64,000 nt of DNA from positions 124,001 to 188,000 of the forward strand of contig NZ_NERV01000005.1 of assembly GCF_003063315.1 (NCBI RefSeq), in the 5' to 3' direction. Positions 52,082 to 60,910 of this stretch are shown in pieces. The translations under genes and the position numbers were made by a program. Position 1 is the first letter of the stretch, and every line of letters begins with the position of its first letter. The stretch is from Limnohabitans sp. T6-5 (GTDB lineage Bacteria; Pseudomonadota; Gammaproteobacteria; Burkholderiales; Burkholderiaceae_C). The notes under the pieces are model-generated. The model made no database searches and was not told the origin of the DNA. It was given only the letters and a program-made list of their open reading frames with translations.

Positions 52082-53353
52082 ATGCTGGTCGAGTTCCGCA
52101 TCAAGAACTTCCGGAGCCTGCGCGACGAGCAGGTGCTCAGCCTGGTGGCGTCCACGGACAAGTCCTTGTTGGACACCCACGCCCTGGACACCGGGCTGAA
52201 GGCGGCCCCGCATTTGCTCAAGAGCGCGGTGGTTTACGGCGCAAACGCCAGCGGTAAGTCCAATCTCATCAAGGCCCTGCAGTACATGCGCGGGGTGGTG
52301 CTGGAGTCGGCAGCTCTTCAACCGGGCCAGACCTTTGACCGTCTTCAGCCCTTCAAGCTCGACACCACATCGGGCAGTTTGCAAACAGCGTTCGAAGTCA
52401 CCTTCATCCTCGACGGCGTACGCTACCAGTATGGTTTTGCCATGAACGCCCAACGTATCGTCAGTGAGCAACTGCTGGTTTACAAGGCGTTCAAACCGCA
52501 ACGCTGGTTCGAGCGACACTTCGACGCCCAAAGCGGTAAGGATGTCTACGAGTTCGGCCCCGGCATGAAGGGGGCCAAGCACCTGTGGGAGGGGGCGACG
52601 CGATCCAATGCCTTGTTCCTTTCCGTGGCAGTGCAACTCAACAGCGAGGCATTGCGCCCGGTGTTTGACTGGTTCGCAAACCGGCTTGTGATCATCAATG
52701 AACAGTCACCACTGTCTGCGGAGTTTTCTTTGCAAATGCTCAAGCAAGAAGCGCAGCGCAAGGCGATTTGCGAGTTTCTACAAGCCGCCGATATCAGCAT
52801 TGCCGACATCAAAGTCAGTACCCAGCAGGCCATGGTGCAAAGCCTCCGCTTTGATCTGGCCACCGGCAAGCGCGAGGAAGAATCGGCAGAGCAAGCTGTG
52901 GACGAAGTGAAGTTCCACCACATCACCGAAAACGGCAAGGCCGTTTTCGACTTGATGGACGAATCGAGCGGTACGCGCAACCTGTTGTTCCTGACCGGAC
53001 CCATCTTGGACATTCTGAACAAGGGGCTGACGTTGGTGGTCGATGAACTCGACACCAGCTTGCACACACTGTTGGTGCAGGCGCTGGTGCGCTTGTTCCA
53101 CCGGCCTGAAGTCAACACGGGCGGTGCTCAGCTGGTCTTCACCACACACGACACTTCTCTGCTGGATGCCTATGGTCTGTTCAGGCGAGATCAAGTCTGG
53201 TTTGTCGAAAAGCGTCCGGATCAAAGTTCATCGCTGTATCCCTTGCTCGACTTCAGCCCGCGCAAGAATGAAGCTCTGGAGCGTGGTTACCTGCAAGGGC
53301 GCTATGGTGCGCTGCCCATTTTGCGCAGTCAGGCTCTGGGAGTGCCGCACTGA
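52082..53353 (+). CDS. AAA-15/RloA-like ATPase
   Basis: A 423-residue ABC-type (OLD/RloA-like) ATPase. It begins LVEFRIKNFRSLRDEQVLSL, typical of the group. Walker A GANASGKS is at residues 53-60, and Walker B with the D-loop is in LTLVVDELDTSLHTLL near residue 319. The switch His is in FTTHDTSLLD. Such ATPases act as sensors in phage-defence pairs (PARIS, AbiL-like and related systems). It overlaps the next gene, a Toprim-like RloB protein. Start ATG at 52082 with AGGTGA; a GTG at 52073 is an alternative. Confidence 0.9.
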   Translation: MLVEFRIKNFRSLRDEQVLSLVASTDKSLLDTHALDTGLKAAPHLLKSAVVYGANASGKSNLIKALQYMRGVVLESAALQPGQTFDRLQPFKLDTTSGSLQTAFEVTFILDGVRYQYGFAMNAQRIVSEQLLVYKAFKPQRWFERHFDAQSGKDVYEFGPGMKGAKHLWEGATRSNALFLSVAVQLNSEALRPVFDWFANRLVIINEQSPLSAEFSLQMLKQEAQRKAICEFLQAADISIADIKVSTQQAMVQSLRFDLATGKREEESAEQAVDEVKFHHITENGKAVFDLMDESSGTRNLLFLTGPILDILNKGLTLVVDELDTSLHTLLVQALVRLFHRPEVNTGGAQLVFTTHDTSLLDAYGLFRRDQVWFVEKRPDQSSSLYPLLDFSPRKNEALERGYLQGRYGALPILRSQALGVPH

Positions 53354-54027
53354 TCGGGCGCGACAACCAAGCCAAAGACCGGCAGTTGCGCCGCAAAGTG
53401 GCCAAGGAGGCACAGCGCGCCAGTTACGCACGCATCCTGATCGTCACTGAAGGCAGCAAGACCGAACCCCTGTATCTGGAAGAAATCCGCGTCGCACATC
53501 AGCTGCACTCCGCCAACGTTGAAGTGCAGCCAGGGGAATTGGGCACCGCGCCCATCCAGGTGGTGCGTTATGCCCAGCAATTGTTTGAACAAGGCGATTT
53601 GTACAAAGGCATTCGCCCCAAGAGCTTTGAACAGGTCTATGCCGTGTTTGACCGTGACGACCACGACAGCTATTTCAATGCACTGAGTTTGGCGCAATCA
53701 CTGGACGGCAAGCTGCGCAACGACGACAGGCAAGCGGTCCGCTTCCAAGCCATTGCCTCCGTCCCCAGTTTTGAGCTGTGGCTTTTGCTGCACTATGAGG
53801 ATATTCAAGCGCCGATTGACCGCGATGAGGTGATGGCTCGTTTGAAGCAGCACATCCCCGCCTATGACAAAGGCGCAGGCGGGGCGTTTGCAACAACCCG
53901 CGTGCGGCTGGAAACGGCGATGCAACGTGCGCAGGCACTGGCCGCGAAGTTCAATGCGTACACCGACCCCGAACCCTTCACCGCCCTGCACGAACTGGTC
54001 GAACTACTGACCACGCTGCGTGCCTGA
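53350..54027 (+). CDS. RloB-family Toprim-like protein, partner of the AAA ATPase
   Basis: About 225 residues if it begins with CTG at 53350, overlapping the ATPase stop (CTGA). The first conventional start is TTG at 53386. The family N-terminus IGRDNQAKDRQLRRK lies upstream of that TTG, which argues for the CTG, and GGGAG is seven bases before it. The Toprim-type acidic residues are visible: Glu in VTEGSKTEP (residues 32-40) and the pair of Asp in VFDRDDHDS (about 100-108). It is probably the nuclease effector of a two-gene defence system (RloB/AbiLii-like). Confidence 0.87.
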   Translation: MIGRDNQAKDRQLRRKVAKEAQRASYARILIVTEGSKTEPLYLEEIRVAHQLHSANVEVQPGELGTAPIQVVRYAQQLFEQGDLYKGIRPKSFEQVYAVFDRDDHDSYFNALSLAQSLDGKLRNDDRQAVRFQAIASVPSFELWLLLHYEDIQAPIDRDEVMARLKQHIPAYDKGAGGAFATTRVRLETAMQRAQALAAKFNAYTDPEPFTALHELVELLTTLRA

Positions 54028-54220
54028 TGAAGGTCAAGTTCAGTTGGGAAGACCGAGTGCATTGAGTGACCTGGGATGGACTAGGCAAAAGTAAAACAGT
54101 GGCTTACTCGTGGCAAGGCCTACGTGCCCTGGAAAACGCAAGACCTGATGGCCTTGCTGCGCGGCTGAGCCCAAGGTTCAACCCGACATGCTGGTCGACA
54201 CCAAAGACCTGGGCGGGCCA

Positions 54221-55222
54221 CTAAGTTGGCAATTGCAACAGCTCCCATTGACGCAGCAATTCGACCTGCCGGTGGAGTTGGCCTGTCGTCATGGTTTGGG
54301 AACCCCAAACCGGCACACGTCCAGCGTACTCCCCCATTAACCAGAATTGCCGCACGGCCATGAAGCGTGCGATGGCAGCAAGGTCGGCATCTGCGACCGG
54401 CCGCCTGTCCCGGTAAGCAGCGATGAAATTTTTCCACCGCATTTGCACCCTGTTGCTCGCCTCCTCGTCGGGCATGCGCGGGTAAAGGTTCCATGGGTAG
54501 ACCGCAAGCTCATACGACAGATAGCCCGGCCCTGCTTCGTCAAAATCGAAGAATAGGGCCTGGCGTTCCCCTTCGCTGTTGGTGGTTATGAAGTTGTTCT
54601 GACCATGCGCGTCGCCATGACACAGCACATGGCTGAGTTCTCCCATGGCAAGAATCTCATCGTTTAGCCGCAAGCCCAGTTTCTCGAATTTCGGGCGCAA
54701 TTCGCCGGTCATGGAAGGCGCGCGAAGCAATCCCTCCAGCGGTTTAAGGAGAAGGTAGTTGAGGTCAAGTACATAGGCGCTCTTTGGCCCTTGGTAGCTT
54801 TCGCCGCTTGTGTGCAAGGCGGCCAATCCCTGTGCAAAGGCCTGAATGTCAGCGGTTTCTGGGCCGGTCATCTCCCCGTCCAGATATTCGAACAGCATCA
54901 GTGTTCGGGCGCCTTCAGGCAGCGGCACTTGTATGGCTATATCGCCGGACACCGTTGTGACGCAGCGAGAGACTGGGCAGCCAAGCTGTGCCCAGTGCTC
55001 CAGCGCCGCAGCCTCAAACAAGGCATTGGGACCACCCCTCGGTCGGTCAGCACACAGACGGGCCACAACGCGGCGTCCGTTGGCAAATTACAGTCGATAG
55101 ACCTGGTTGAAGCTTCGCCTTAGAAACTCACTCTCAACGACCTCACCAAGTCCATAACGGGTCTGCACAAAGGCGGCGATGCTGTTGGCCGTTGGCGTCG
55201 ATTGCGCGATGTCCAGATGCAT
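54221..55222 (-). pseudogene. Aminoglycoside phosphotransferase-like kinase with internal stop
   Basis: The reading frame starts at an ATG at 55222 (MHLDIAQSTPTANS), runs 44 codons to a TAA at 55090-55088 (context NQVYRL-stop-FANGRRVV), and continues open to 54221. The second part is a complete kinase C-lobe: LCHGDAHGQNNF is the catalytic loop and FFDFDEAG the metal-binding loop. The TAA interrupts the first beta-strands of the N-lobe with no frame change. A GTG at 55066 could restart translation but would lose the N-lobe nucleotide site. Substrate unknown; fructosamine, choline or an antibiotic are all possible in this family. Confidence 0.75.
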
Positions 55223-55469
55223 GTGTGTCCCGCAAAAAAGGGCGTGATTTTTGCACAGACAGCAAGGACACGAAAAGCCATTTCAGGCTTGCTTGAGGAC
55301 TTCTAAACCAGTACACAGGCACAGGCATGTGCCTCGTAAGTAACTTGAAGTTGTTCGATGGGGTCAAAAAAGGCTCATCGTCTTGACTCGGCAAATGCCT
55401 GTCGCTGACCTTCAACCCAAGGTGCTAGCCGAATTACCCAACGAAGTGTCCAGAATATGTTGAAAAGGC

Positions 55470-55697
55470 TCAAAACCCCGACCCCGGCGCACTCAAAAAC
55501 ACCAGCTCCTCGGGCGTGGGCTCGCGGCCCAAGATGGCGTTTCGGTGCGGGTAGTGGCCAAAGCGCTTGATGATGGCTTGGTGGCGCTGCTCGAAGCGCA
55601 GGGTGTCTTCTAGGCCCGGCTGCGCAAACAGGAGGGCAGCTTGTTTGTGCACCAGGGCGGACTCGCTGTGCAAGCTGGGCATGTAGCCAAAGCTGCT
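55470..55697 (-). pseudogene. 3' fragment of a DUF924 gene (second copy)
   Basis: About 75 codons matching the end of the DUF924 gene at 56582-57121: SFGYMPSLHSES here versus SFAYMPYMHSES there, then LVHKQAALLFAQPGLE and so on to the stop. I count 13 differences in 74 residues. The fragment begins at the very stop codon of the GIY-YIG gene, so that gene lies exactly between two direct copies of the DUF924 end. Confidence 0.88.
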
Positions 55698-56462
55698 TTA
55701 GCGCAGTAATTCATGAAACTTGTATGGGTTTGCAATGTGATGTGAGAGCTTCGTTCGGTAGAGTGCCAACGGCTCGTCTGGTTTTGCGGCTAGCTGTTCG
55801 GCGGTAATTTTGTAGTGACTCGCTTTGATCAGCTCGGCTATGGAAAAAAAGACATTTCGCTCAAAGCTCGATCTTGGTTCTTTGCCAAAAAAAGATTTCC
55901 GGTCGTAATCGATCATTTTGATATCGATGAAATCCACAATCTTTTTAGCCAAGTCCAGCATTTCAGCAGTGATCTTTTTCCCCTCCTCGTGTGCATCGCG
56001 CTCCTTTTGGACTTGAGCTAAACGAGCTGCTTCAGCTGCGCGTCGTTGCTCCTCTTTTTCTTGGAGCGCCTTTCTTGCCGCTTCTGCTTTTTGTCTGGCA
56101 AGCTCTTCCTCTTTTTGAATTCGCTCAGCCTCAATAAACCGAGCTACGCATTCAAGATTGGATGAGACGGCGCTTTTTTCGTAGGCAATCCGCTCAATGT
56201 GGTCGATGGCTTCTGCGACAGAAAGCTGGAAAAATTCGCGCGCAGGGTTGTACCGTGTAGCCGAAAGAAAGGCGTGAACCTCTTGCTCGACCTCTCTGGC
56301 AAGGTCAGTTGTCAAAGTTTCGATCGACCAAGCAACATCAAAGGGTACAGGCGCACTGGTTCCACTGAGGGTTTTGGCTCTTTCGTGAGCTTGGTCGGAT
56401 GTAAAGCCAATTTTTATCAGTCCGGGAATTGCTGGATTGGTCAGGATATAAACGCATGGCAT
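55698..56462 (-). CDS. GIY-YIG nuclease-domain protein with coiled coil
   Basis: A 254-residue protein. The N-terminal domain is a T5orf172/MUG113-type GIY-YIG fold: VYILTN (4-9) and LIKIGFT (15-21), then a conserved Arg and the Glu-rich helix REVEQEVHAFL. Residues about 110-165 are a highly charged Ala/Glu/Lys/Arg coiled coil. The C-terminal 90 residues have no family I recognise. The AT-richer codon use and the setting between duplicated DUF924 ends mark it as cargo. Defence or DNA processing is a guess. Confidence 0.8.
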   Translation of the reverse strand: MPCVYILTNPAIPGLIKIGFTSDQAHERAKTLSGTSAPVPFDVAWSIETLTTDLAREVEQEVHAFLSATRYNPAREFFQLSVAEAIDHIERIAYEKSAVSSNLECVARFIEAERIQKEEELARQKAEAARKALQEKEEQRRAAEAARLAQVQKERDAHEEGKKITAEMLDLAKKIVDFIDIKMIDYDRKSFFGKEPRSSFERNVFFSIAELIKASHYKITAEQLAAKPDEPLALYRTKLSHHIANPYKFHELLR

Positions 56463-56581
56463 TACGCGAGTGAGCCTTAAAGTGGTATTTTTTTACAGCT
56501 GCCTAGTTTAAACCTGACACAAGCCGTATTCGCAACGACTCCAATGGCTATCGATGTTTCGACAAACATCGTTTCGCAAGG

Positions 56582-57121
56582 CTAAAACACCGACCCCTGC
56601 TCACTCAAAAAAGCCAGCTCCTCAGGCGTGGACTGGCGGCCGAGGATGGCGTTGCGATGGGGGTAGCGGCCAAAGCGCTCGATGATGGCTTGGTGGCGCT
56701 GCTCGAATCGCAGGGTGACTTCTAGGCCCGGCTGCGCAAACAGGAGGGCGGCTTGGGTGTGCACCAGGGCGGACTCGCTGTGCATGTAGGGCATGTAAGC
56801 AAAGCTTCGCAGCGCCAAGGGCAGGCTGCGGTCTTGCCCACTGGCCACCAGCTCTTGCGCCAGCGCCAAGGCCAGCGCGTCTTGCGCAAAGGCTTGGGGG
56901 GTGTCGCGGTAGACGTTGCGCGAGAACTGGTCGAGCACCAAGACCTCGGCCAATCGCCCCTCGGGCGTGGTGTGCCAGGCAAACAACTCACACCGCGGCG
57001 CCGCCGCCAGCGTGGCCCCGAAGCGGGTGCGGATGGCTTCGTCCAAGGCGGCGTTTTTGGCGAAATGGTGCTTGGGGGTGAGCTCTATGAATCAGAAGTG
57101 GAGGACCGAATGGGGAATCAT
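56582..57121 (-). pseudogene. DUF924 family protein with a stop at codon 10
   Basis: The frame from the ATG at 57121 reads MIPHSVLHF-stop-FIELTPKHHFAKN and then runs to 56582, 179 codons in all, the normal family length. The TGA at 57094-57092 stands where the family has the conserved Trp of FWF, so TGG to TGA is the simplest change. Everything after it is intact (LVLDQFSRNVYRDTPQAF, YPHRNAILGR). A TTG at 57046 could restart and yield a 154-residue product. Function of the family is unknown. Confidence 0.82.
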
Positions 57122-57251
57122 TTAGACTGAAGTAAATATAAAATTAAATTAATTAAAATCAGAGAAATAAATATGCATCAGCCAGTTTAGGCAGGAGGTT
57201 TTGCCGGATATATTACGTTAGATCTCTTAACAAACATTTTTACTATTCTCA

Positions 57252-58364
57252 ATGCTGCAAAAACACATAGAAGATATTCAGTCAGGCATCAAGGCCGGCC
57301 GATACGGTAACGAAGCATCCGTTTCGCAAGGGATTATTCTTCGACTGCTTCAGGCCCTTGGTTGGCCCACGTATGAAACTCATGTCGTTTGCCCTGAATA
57401 CTCATTAGAAGGCCGCAGAGTTGACTTTGCTTTATGTCACCCAGCCAGTAAGCCGATCGCCTTTATTGAAGTAAAGCAGATTGGGCAAAGCTCAGGTGCC
57501 GAACGTCAGCTTTTTGAATATGCATTTCATATCGGCGTGCCACTAGCAATACTTACTGACGGGCAGGAATGGAATTTTTTCCTTCCAGCGGAACGAGGCG
57601 ATTACACAGAGAGGCGAGTCTACAAACTAGATATTGTTGAACGAGAAATCTCTGAGAGCGTGGCGCGATTGGAACGTTATCTTAGCTATGAGCAAGTCTC
57701 TTCCGGCCAAGCGATTGCCGCAGCACGAGAGGACTATAAAAATATCTCCAGAAACAGGCAAATGTTTGCAAGTCTACCTGAGGCTTGGTCCAAGCTCGTG
57801 TCAGAAGAAGATGATCTTCTGCTTGAAATTTTGGCCGATAAGGTTGAAAGTCTGTGCGGATTTAAGCCTGACCTCGATGCAGTTGCAAAATTCCTACGCG
57901 AGCAGGTTTCACTAAGAGGTGACGTGCAAGAACGAACGCCATCCAGTCAAATTTTACGACCTGCCCTCACTCAAATATCTATTCCACAAAAGTCTGAACG
58001 CAAAGCAGTTCGTAACGTACATCAAGTTGGCTTCACTCTTGATGGCAAGTTCCACCAGTGTCGTAACGGCCTTGAAGTTCTAGTAGGAGTCTTTGAAGCA
58101 CTTACTTCTCGCGACGCGAGTTTTCCGGAGCGCTTTGCAGCACGTCCCAAACATGGTCGAAAAAGAAGGTATCTAGCCAAATCTCCGAATGAACTATATC
58201 CAGGACGACCGGATCTTGCTGCCTCGCATTTTGCAAAATTATCTTCGGGCTGGTTCATCGGCACAAACGTCAGCAAGGCGCAAATCGAGCGTATTACTGA
58301 AATTGCATGCGAAGTTGCGCGTTTACGTTTTGGCTCACAACTTAATGTAAGTATCGGAGAATAA
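57252..58364 (+). CDS. Stand-alone HsdR-N-like PD-(D/E)XK protein
   Basis: A 370-residue protein. Residues 1-150 match the N-terminal nuclease domain of type I restriction HsdR subunits: Asp58 in RRVDFAL, and Glu73 and Lys75 in FIEVKQIG. No helicase motor follows. The C-terminal part, from about residue 255, is a separate domain (VGFTLDGKFHQCRNGLEVLV) often found at the end of such solitary proteins. No methylase or specificity gene is near. Codon use is less GC-rich than in its neighbours. Probably a solitary defence-type nuclease or a binder of DNA ends. Confidence 0.82.
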   Translation: MLQKHIEDIQSGIKAGRYGNEASVSQGIILRLLQALGWPTYETHVVCPEYSLEGRRVDFALCHPASKPIAFIEVKQIGQSSGAERQLFEYAFHIGVPLAILTDGQEWNFFLPAERGDYTERRVYKLDIVEREISESVARLERYLSYEQVSSGQAIAAAREDYKNISRNRQMFASLPEAWSKLVSEEDDLLLEILADKVESLCGFKPDLDAVAKFLREQVSLRGDVQERTPSSQILRPALTQISIPQKSERKAVRNVHQVGFTLDGKFHQCRNGLEVLVGVFEALTSRDASFPERFAARPKHGRKRRYLAKSPNELYPGRPDLAASHFAKLSSGWFIGTNVSKAQIERITEIACEVARLRFGSQLNVSIGE

Positions 58365-58598
58365 CCAGCGAAATCCAACTGTAGGTTCCACACGGATTTC
58401 AATGCTTCCATTGATACCGGTTGACCCGGGCGTTGACGCGTCTGATGACTTAAACAGGCTGCATTCCGACCGATAGCTGCAGTACGAAGCGGCCCGGTTG
58501 ATGAATACTCTCGCTGCAAAGCAACCACACGTGCAAATAAGGCTAGGTCAGCAGTGCGTCCGTAGCAGCCGATAACATTGCACATCTCATTAGCCGCT

Positions 58599-58835
58599 CA
58601 AACCATCCCCGTCGCACCAGCCCCGCCACCTGCGCATCCGTCAAGTTCAACTTTTCGCGCAGCTTCTGCAAACTGTGTTCACCCAACCGTGTTGGCGCAC
58701 AGTGCGTCACGGGCGATGCAGAAAAGTTCAAAGGACTGCGCACCACGCGAACTGTCTGGTCTGAGCTGTGAGGCAGTTCCACCACCATTTGGCGGTGATG
58801 GGTTTGAGGGTCGGCAAAGACCTGCGCCATGTTGA
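58599..58835 (-). pseudogene. 3' fragment of a CaiB/BaiF CoA-transferase gene (second copy)
   Basis: About 79 codons equivalent to the end of the CoA-transferase at 60911-62131: NMAQVFADPQTHHRQMVVEL here versus DMAQVFADPQTQHRQMVVEL there, and LTDAQVAGLV in both. I count about a dozen residue changes. A 1-base loss near the end shifts the frame past the original stop. It lies 75 bp downstream of hipA, so hipBA is bracketed by two copies of this gene end. Confidence 0.85.
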
Positions 58836-58910
58836 TGAACGCTCCTGCATCGTCCCTGAAGCAGACGCATGCGGTCTGGTTGCCCCGTGCTTCTTGAGTC
58901 GACCAATACC

Positions 58911-60242
58911 TCAACTCATCAGTTTCAAGGGGCTGCGGCCTATGACCTTTCTGGGTGCTTTCGGGTCGGCCACCTTGGCCAGTGCCTCATCGCCTAACAG
59001 GTGGTCCAGGTTCGGCAGGTTCCAGGCTTTTTGCAGACGAAGGCTGTTCATGCCCTCGTTCCAAGCCCGCAGCATGCGCACACCCACCTCGGTGAAGTGC
59101 TTGTGCTCATGTGTGGCGCGCAGCACCTCTGGTGATACTTCCACGATGGCCTCACACACGCGCTCCACATTGGCATGGACTGCAGACAAGCCGATACCAC
59201 AGTGGTGCTGCAAGAACAGCGGCAGTGCCTTACCCGGGTTCCAGGTCTGGCGGCCCTGGATGGACATGCCCGGTGGATTGTTGCAATAGTCGTCGTAGAC
59301 GGTGATGCTGAGCATGTCGTAGACGGGTGCCAGTCGCACATCCTGCCTGTTCGAATAGAGCAAGGCAATGTTCTTGGTGTGGCAGTCCGCGTTGCGCAGC
59401 GCATAGGTCAGAAGCAAAAGGTTGCTCAAGTCCGAGAGTGCAGCGGCCTGGCACGCCACAGGGGTCACGTCCTTGATGCGCTTGGCCACTCGCTCCCAGG
59501 TGGCGTCGTATTTTTGTTCTGGGCGCAATGAAAGCAGACTGCAAAGATCTTCCATGCCCAAACGTGTCTGGCCGTCTTCCTCGTAATCAAAGCGGTGTAC
59601 GACCAGAGCCTGTGCGTCGTCGGAGACATCGGTCTTTGCGGCGTTGCCAAAGGCGCGCTGCGCCACTTGCATGCAGAAATGCTCGTTCAGGGCCACCCCG
59701 GGCAGGGAAGCGGGCGTGCCTTTGACGATGAATTTTTCGGTGGCCAGTGTGGTCTTGCCTGGCAGCTTGTTGGCATCCTGGCACGCAGCCGCTGGCGCAA
59801 GGAACTTGGGCACCACGCCGCTGACCCCGCTGACGGCGAATTCCCGCACCAAGCTCATGAAGGCTTGCTCCGAGTTGTCACCGCGCAAGATGTGCCGGAC
59901 CTCGAAGGCCACCGGTGGCGACTTGGGGTCCGCGCCTTCAGGAGCGACTTTCACGCGCCCGATGGCATTGCGTCCGACCACGCTCAGCAGGTTCAGGGGT
60001 GAAGCGCCTACATGGGGACCCAGGCGCTCCTGCAGCACCGAGAGCAGGAAGCCCTCGGGCAGGTTCATCCGAAAGAGCGGGTGCAGCTCCGGGTAGTTGT
60101 AGGACTGGGTGCGCACGGGCATGAGCAAGGAGGTGAATTGCTCGGGCTTGGCCGTGGGGTAGTAGGAGAGTACGTGCTGAAAGCCATCGGGCGAGTCCAG
60201 CGTGGCCACGGGGGTGTCATGGACAAAGACGGTCAGTTTCAT
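58911..60242 (-). CDS. hipA: HipA family serine/threonine kinase toxin
   Basis: A 443-residue HipA of usual length. The N-terminal HipA-N subdomain covers about 1-110. The kinase part has a nucleotide-binding Lys near TEKFIVKG (170-174), the catalytic loop NADCHTKN (284-291) and the metal-binding Asp in APVYDM (305-310). HipA toxins phosphorylate targets such as glutamyl-tRNA synthetase and slow growth. The start overlaps the hipB stop by 4 bp, the standard antitoxin-first order. Confidence 0.93.
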   Translation of the reverse strand: MKLTVFVHDTPVATLDSPDGFQHVLSYYPTAKPEQFTSLLMPVRTQSYNYPELHPLFRMNLPEGFLLSVLQERLGPHVGASPLNLLSVVGRNAIGRVKVAPEGADPKSPPVAFEVRHILRGDNSEQAFMSLVREFAVSGVSGVVPKFLAPAAACQDANKLPGKTTLATEKFIVKGTPASLPGVALNEHFCMQVAQRAFGNAAKTDVSDDAQALVVHRFDYEEDGQTRLGMEDLCSLLSLRPEQKYDATWERVAKRIKDVTPVACQAAALSDLSNLLLLTYALRNADCHTKNIALLYSNRQDVRLAPVYDMLSITVYDDYCNNPPGMSIQGRQTWNPGKALPLFLQHHCGIGLSAVHANVERVCEAIVEVSPEVLRATHEHKHFTEVGVRMLRAWNEGMNSLRLQKAWNLPNLDHLLGDEALAKVADPKAPRKVIGRSPLKLMS

Positions 60243-60565
60243 TTTTCACCTCTGGCTCGTTGGGTCAGTGGATGTTGGGCTGCATATTCAACCTGCGCAC
60301 GGCGCTCGGCCAGCGCATCGTCCAGGGTAAAGCTGGCCCCGTGCCCAAGCAACGGGGTTACGCTCAGGCCCATCCCCAGCACCTCCAGCAGGCGAAGGAG
60401 TTTTCGGGAGCCAAATTCGCTGAGTTGGCCCGTCTCCAGCCGAGCCAGCGTGGACTGGGCCAGGCCACTGAGCTTGCCCAGCTCGCGTTGGGAGAGGCCC
60501 TGATCACGTCGCAGGCGAGCTACCTCCAATCCCAGCTCGGGCAAGTTCGACAGGTGCATAGACAT
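60239..60565 (-). CDS. hipB: HipB family antitoxin, Xre-type repressor
   Basis: A 108-residue DNA-binding protein. The helix-turn-helix lies in residues 12-65 (VARLRRDQGLSQRELGKLSG...STLARLETGQLSEFGSR). The C-terminal tail is Ala/Arg/Gln-rich and probably flexible. It should neutralise HipA and repress the operon from operators in the AT-rich region upstream. An AGGAGCACCC sequence precedes the ATG. Confidence 0.92.
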   Translation of the reverse strand: MSMHLSNLPELGLEVARLRRDQGLSQRELGKLSGLAQSTLARLETGQLSEFGSRKLLRLLEVLGMGLSVTPLLGHGASFTLDDALAERRAQVEYAAQHPLTQRARGEK

Positions 60566-60910
60566 GGGTGCTCCTCCAGAGCGGATCAGCAGACGGCAAA
60601 TTGTGCTTTATTTGTCATCAAATGAAGTGGTAAACCGAAAGCAATAGCCCTTCGGCTCTGCTATTTTGATAGCAAATATAGCATCGAATCGTCAATCACT
60701 GTTGATACCGAAAGCTTTGAAGAGCTCTTGAAATGACCTGTTAAAGGCATTTTCAACACGAGCTACAGAATTTTGGATGGCCTCATCTGAACAGTTGATG
60801 ATAAATACAACATTACTTGTTCAATTGAACTCATCACTTTTTTGATGATAAATATTACATCAATAACAGGCTTAACCCGTTGAACATTCCATTCCCTCCT
60901 TCAACCCCCC
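60566..60910 (-). promoter_or_regulatory. AT-rich hipBA upstream region with repeated motifs
   Basis: This gap of about 345 bp has no gene. TTGATGATAAATA occurs at 60795 and 60842, 47 bp apart. Related AT-rich pieces (TTTGTCATCAAAT, TTTTGATAGCAAATA) lie nearer hipB at about 60612-60680. These could be HipB operators. The base composition contrasts sharply with the CoA-transferase that follows. Confidence 0.45.

Noticed and set aside
54028..54220. A possible gene remnant between rloB and the broken phosphotransferase
   Set aside because: Short frames in several registers without recognisable residues; nothing can be supported.
58543..58914. A 123-residue protein starting at TTG 58914
   Set aside because: Only the middle matches anything, and that is a frameshifted CoA-transferase tail. 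It is annotated as a gene fragment.
60012..60625. Plus-strand frames over hipB and the start of hipA
   Set aside because: Antisense shadows of hipB and hipA.
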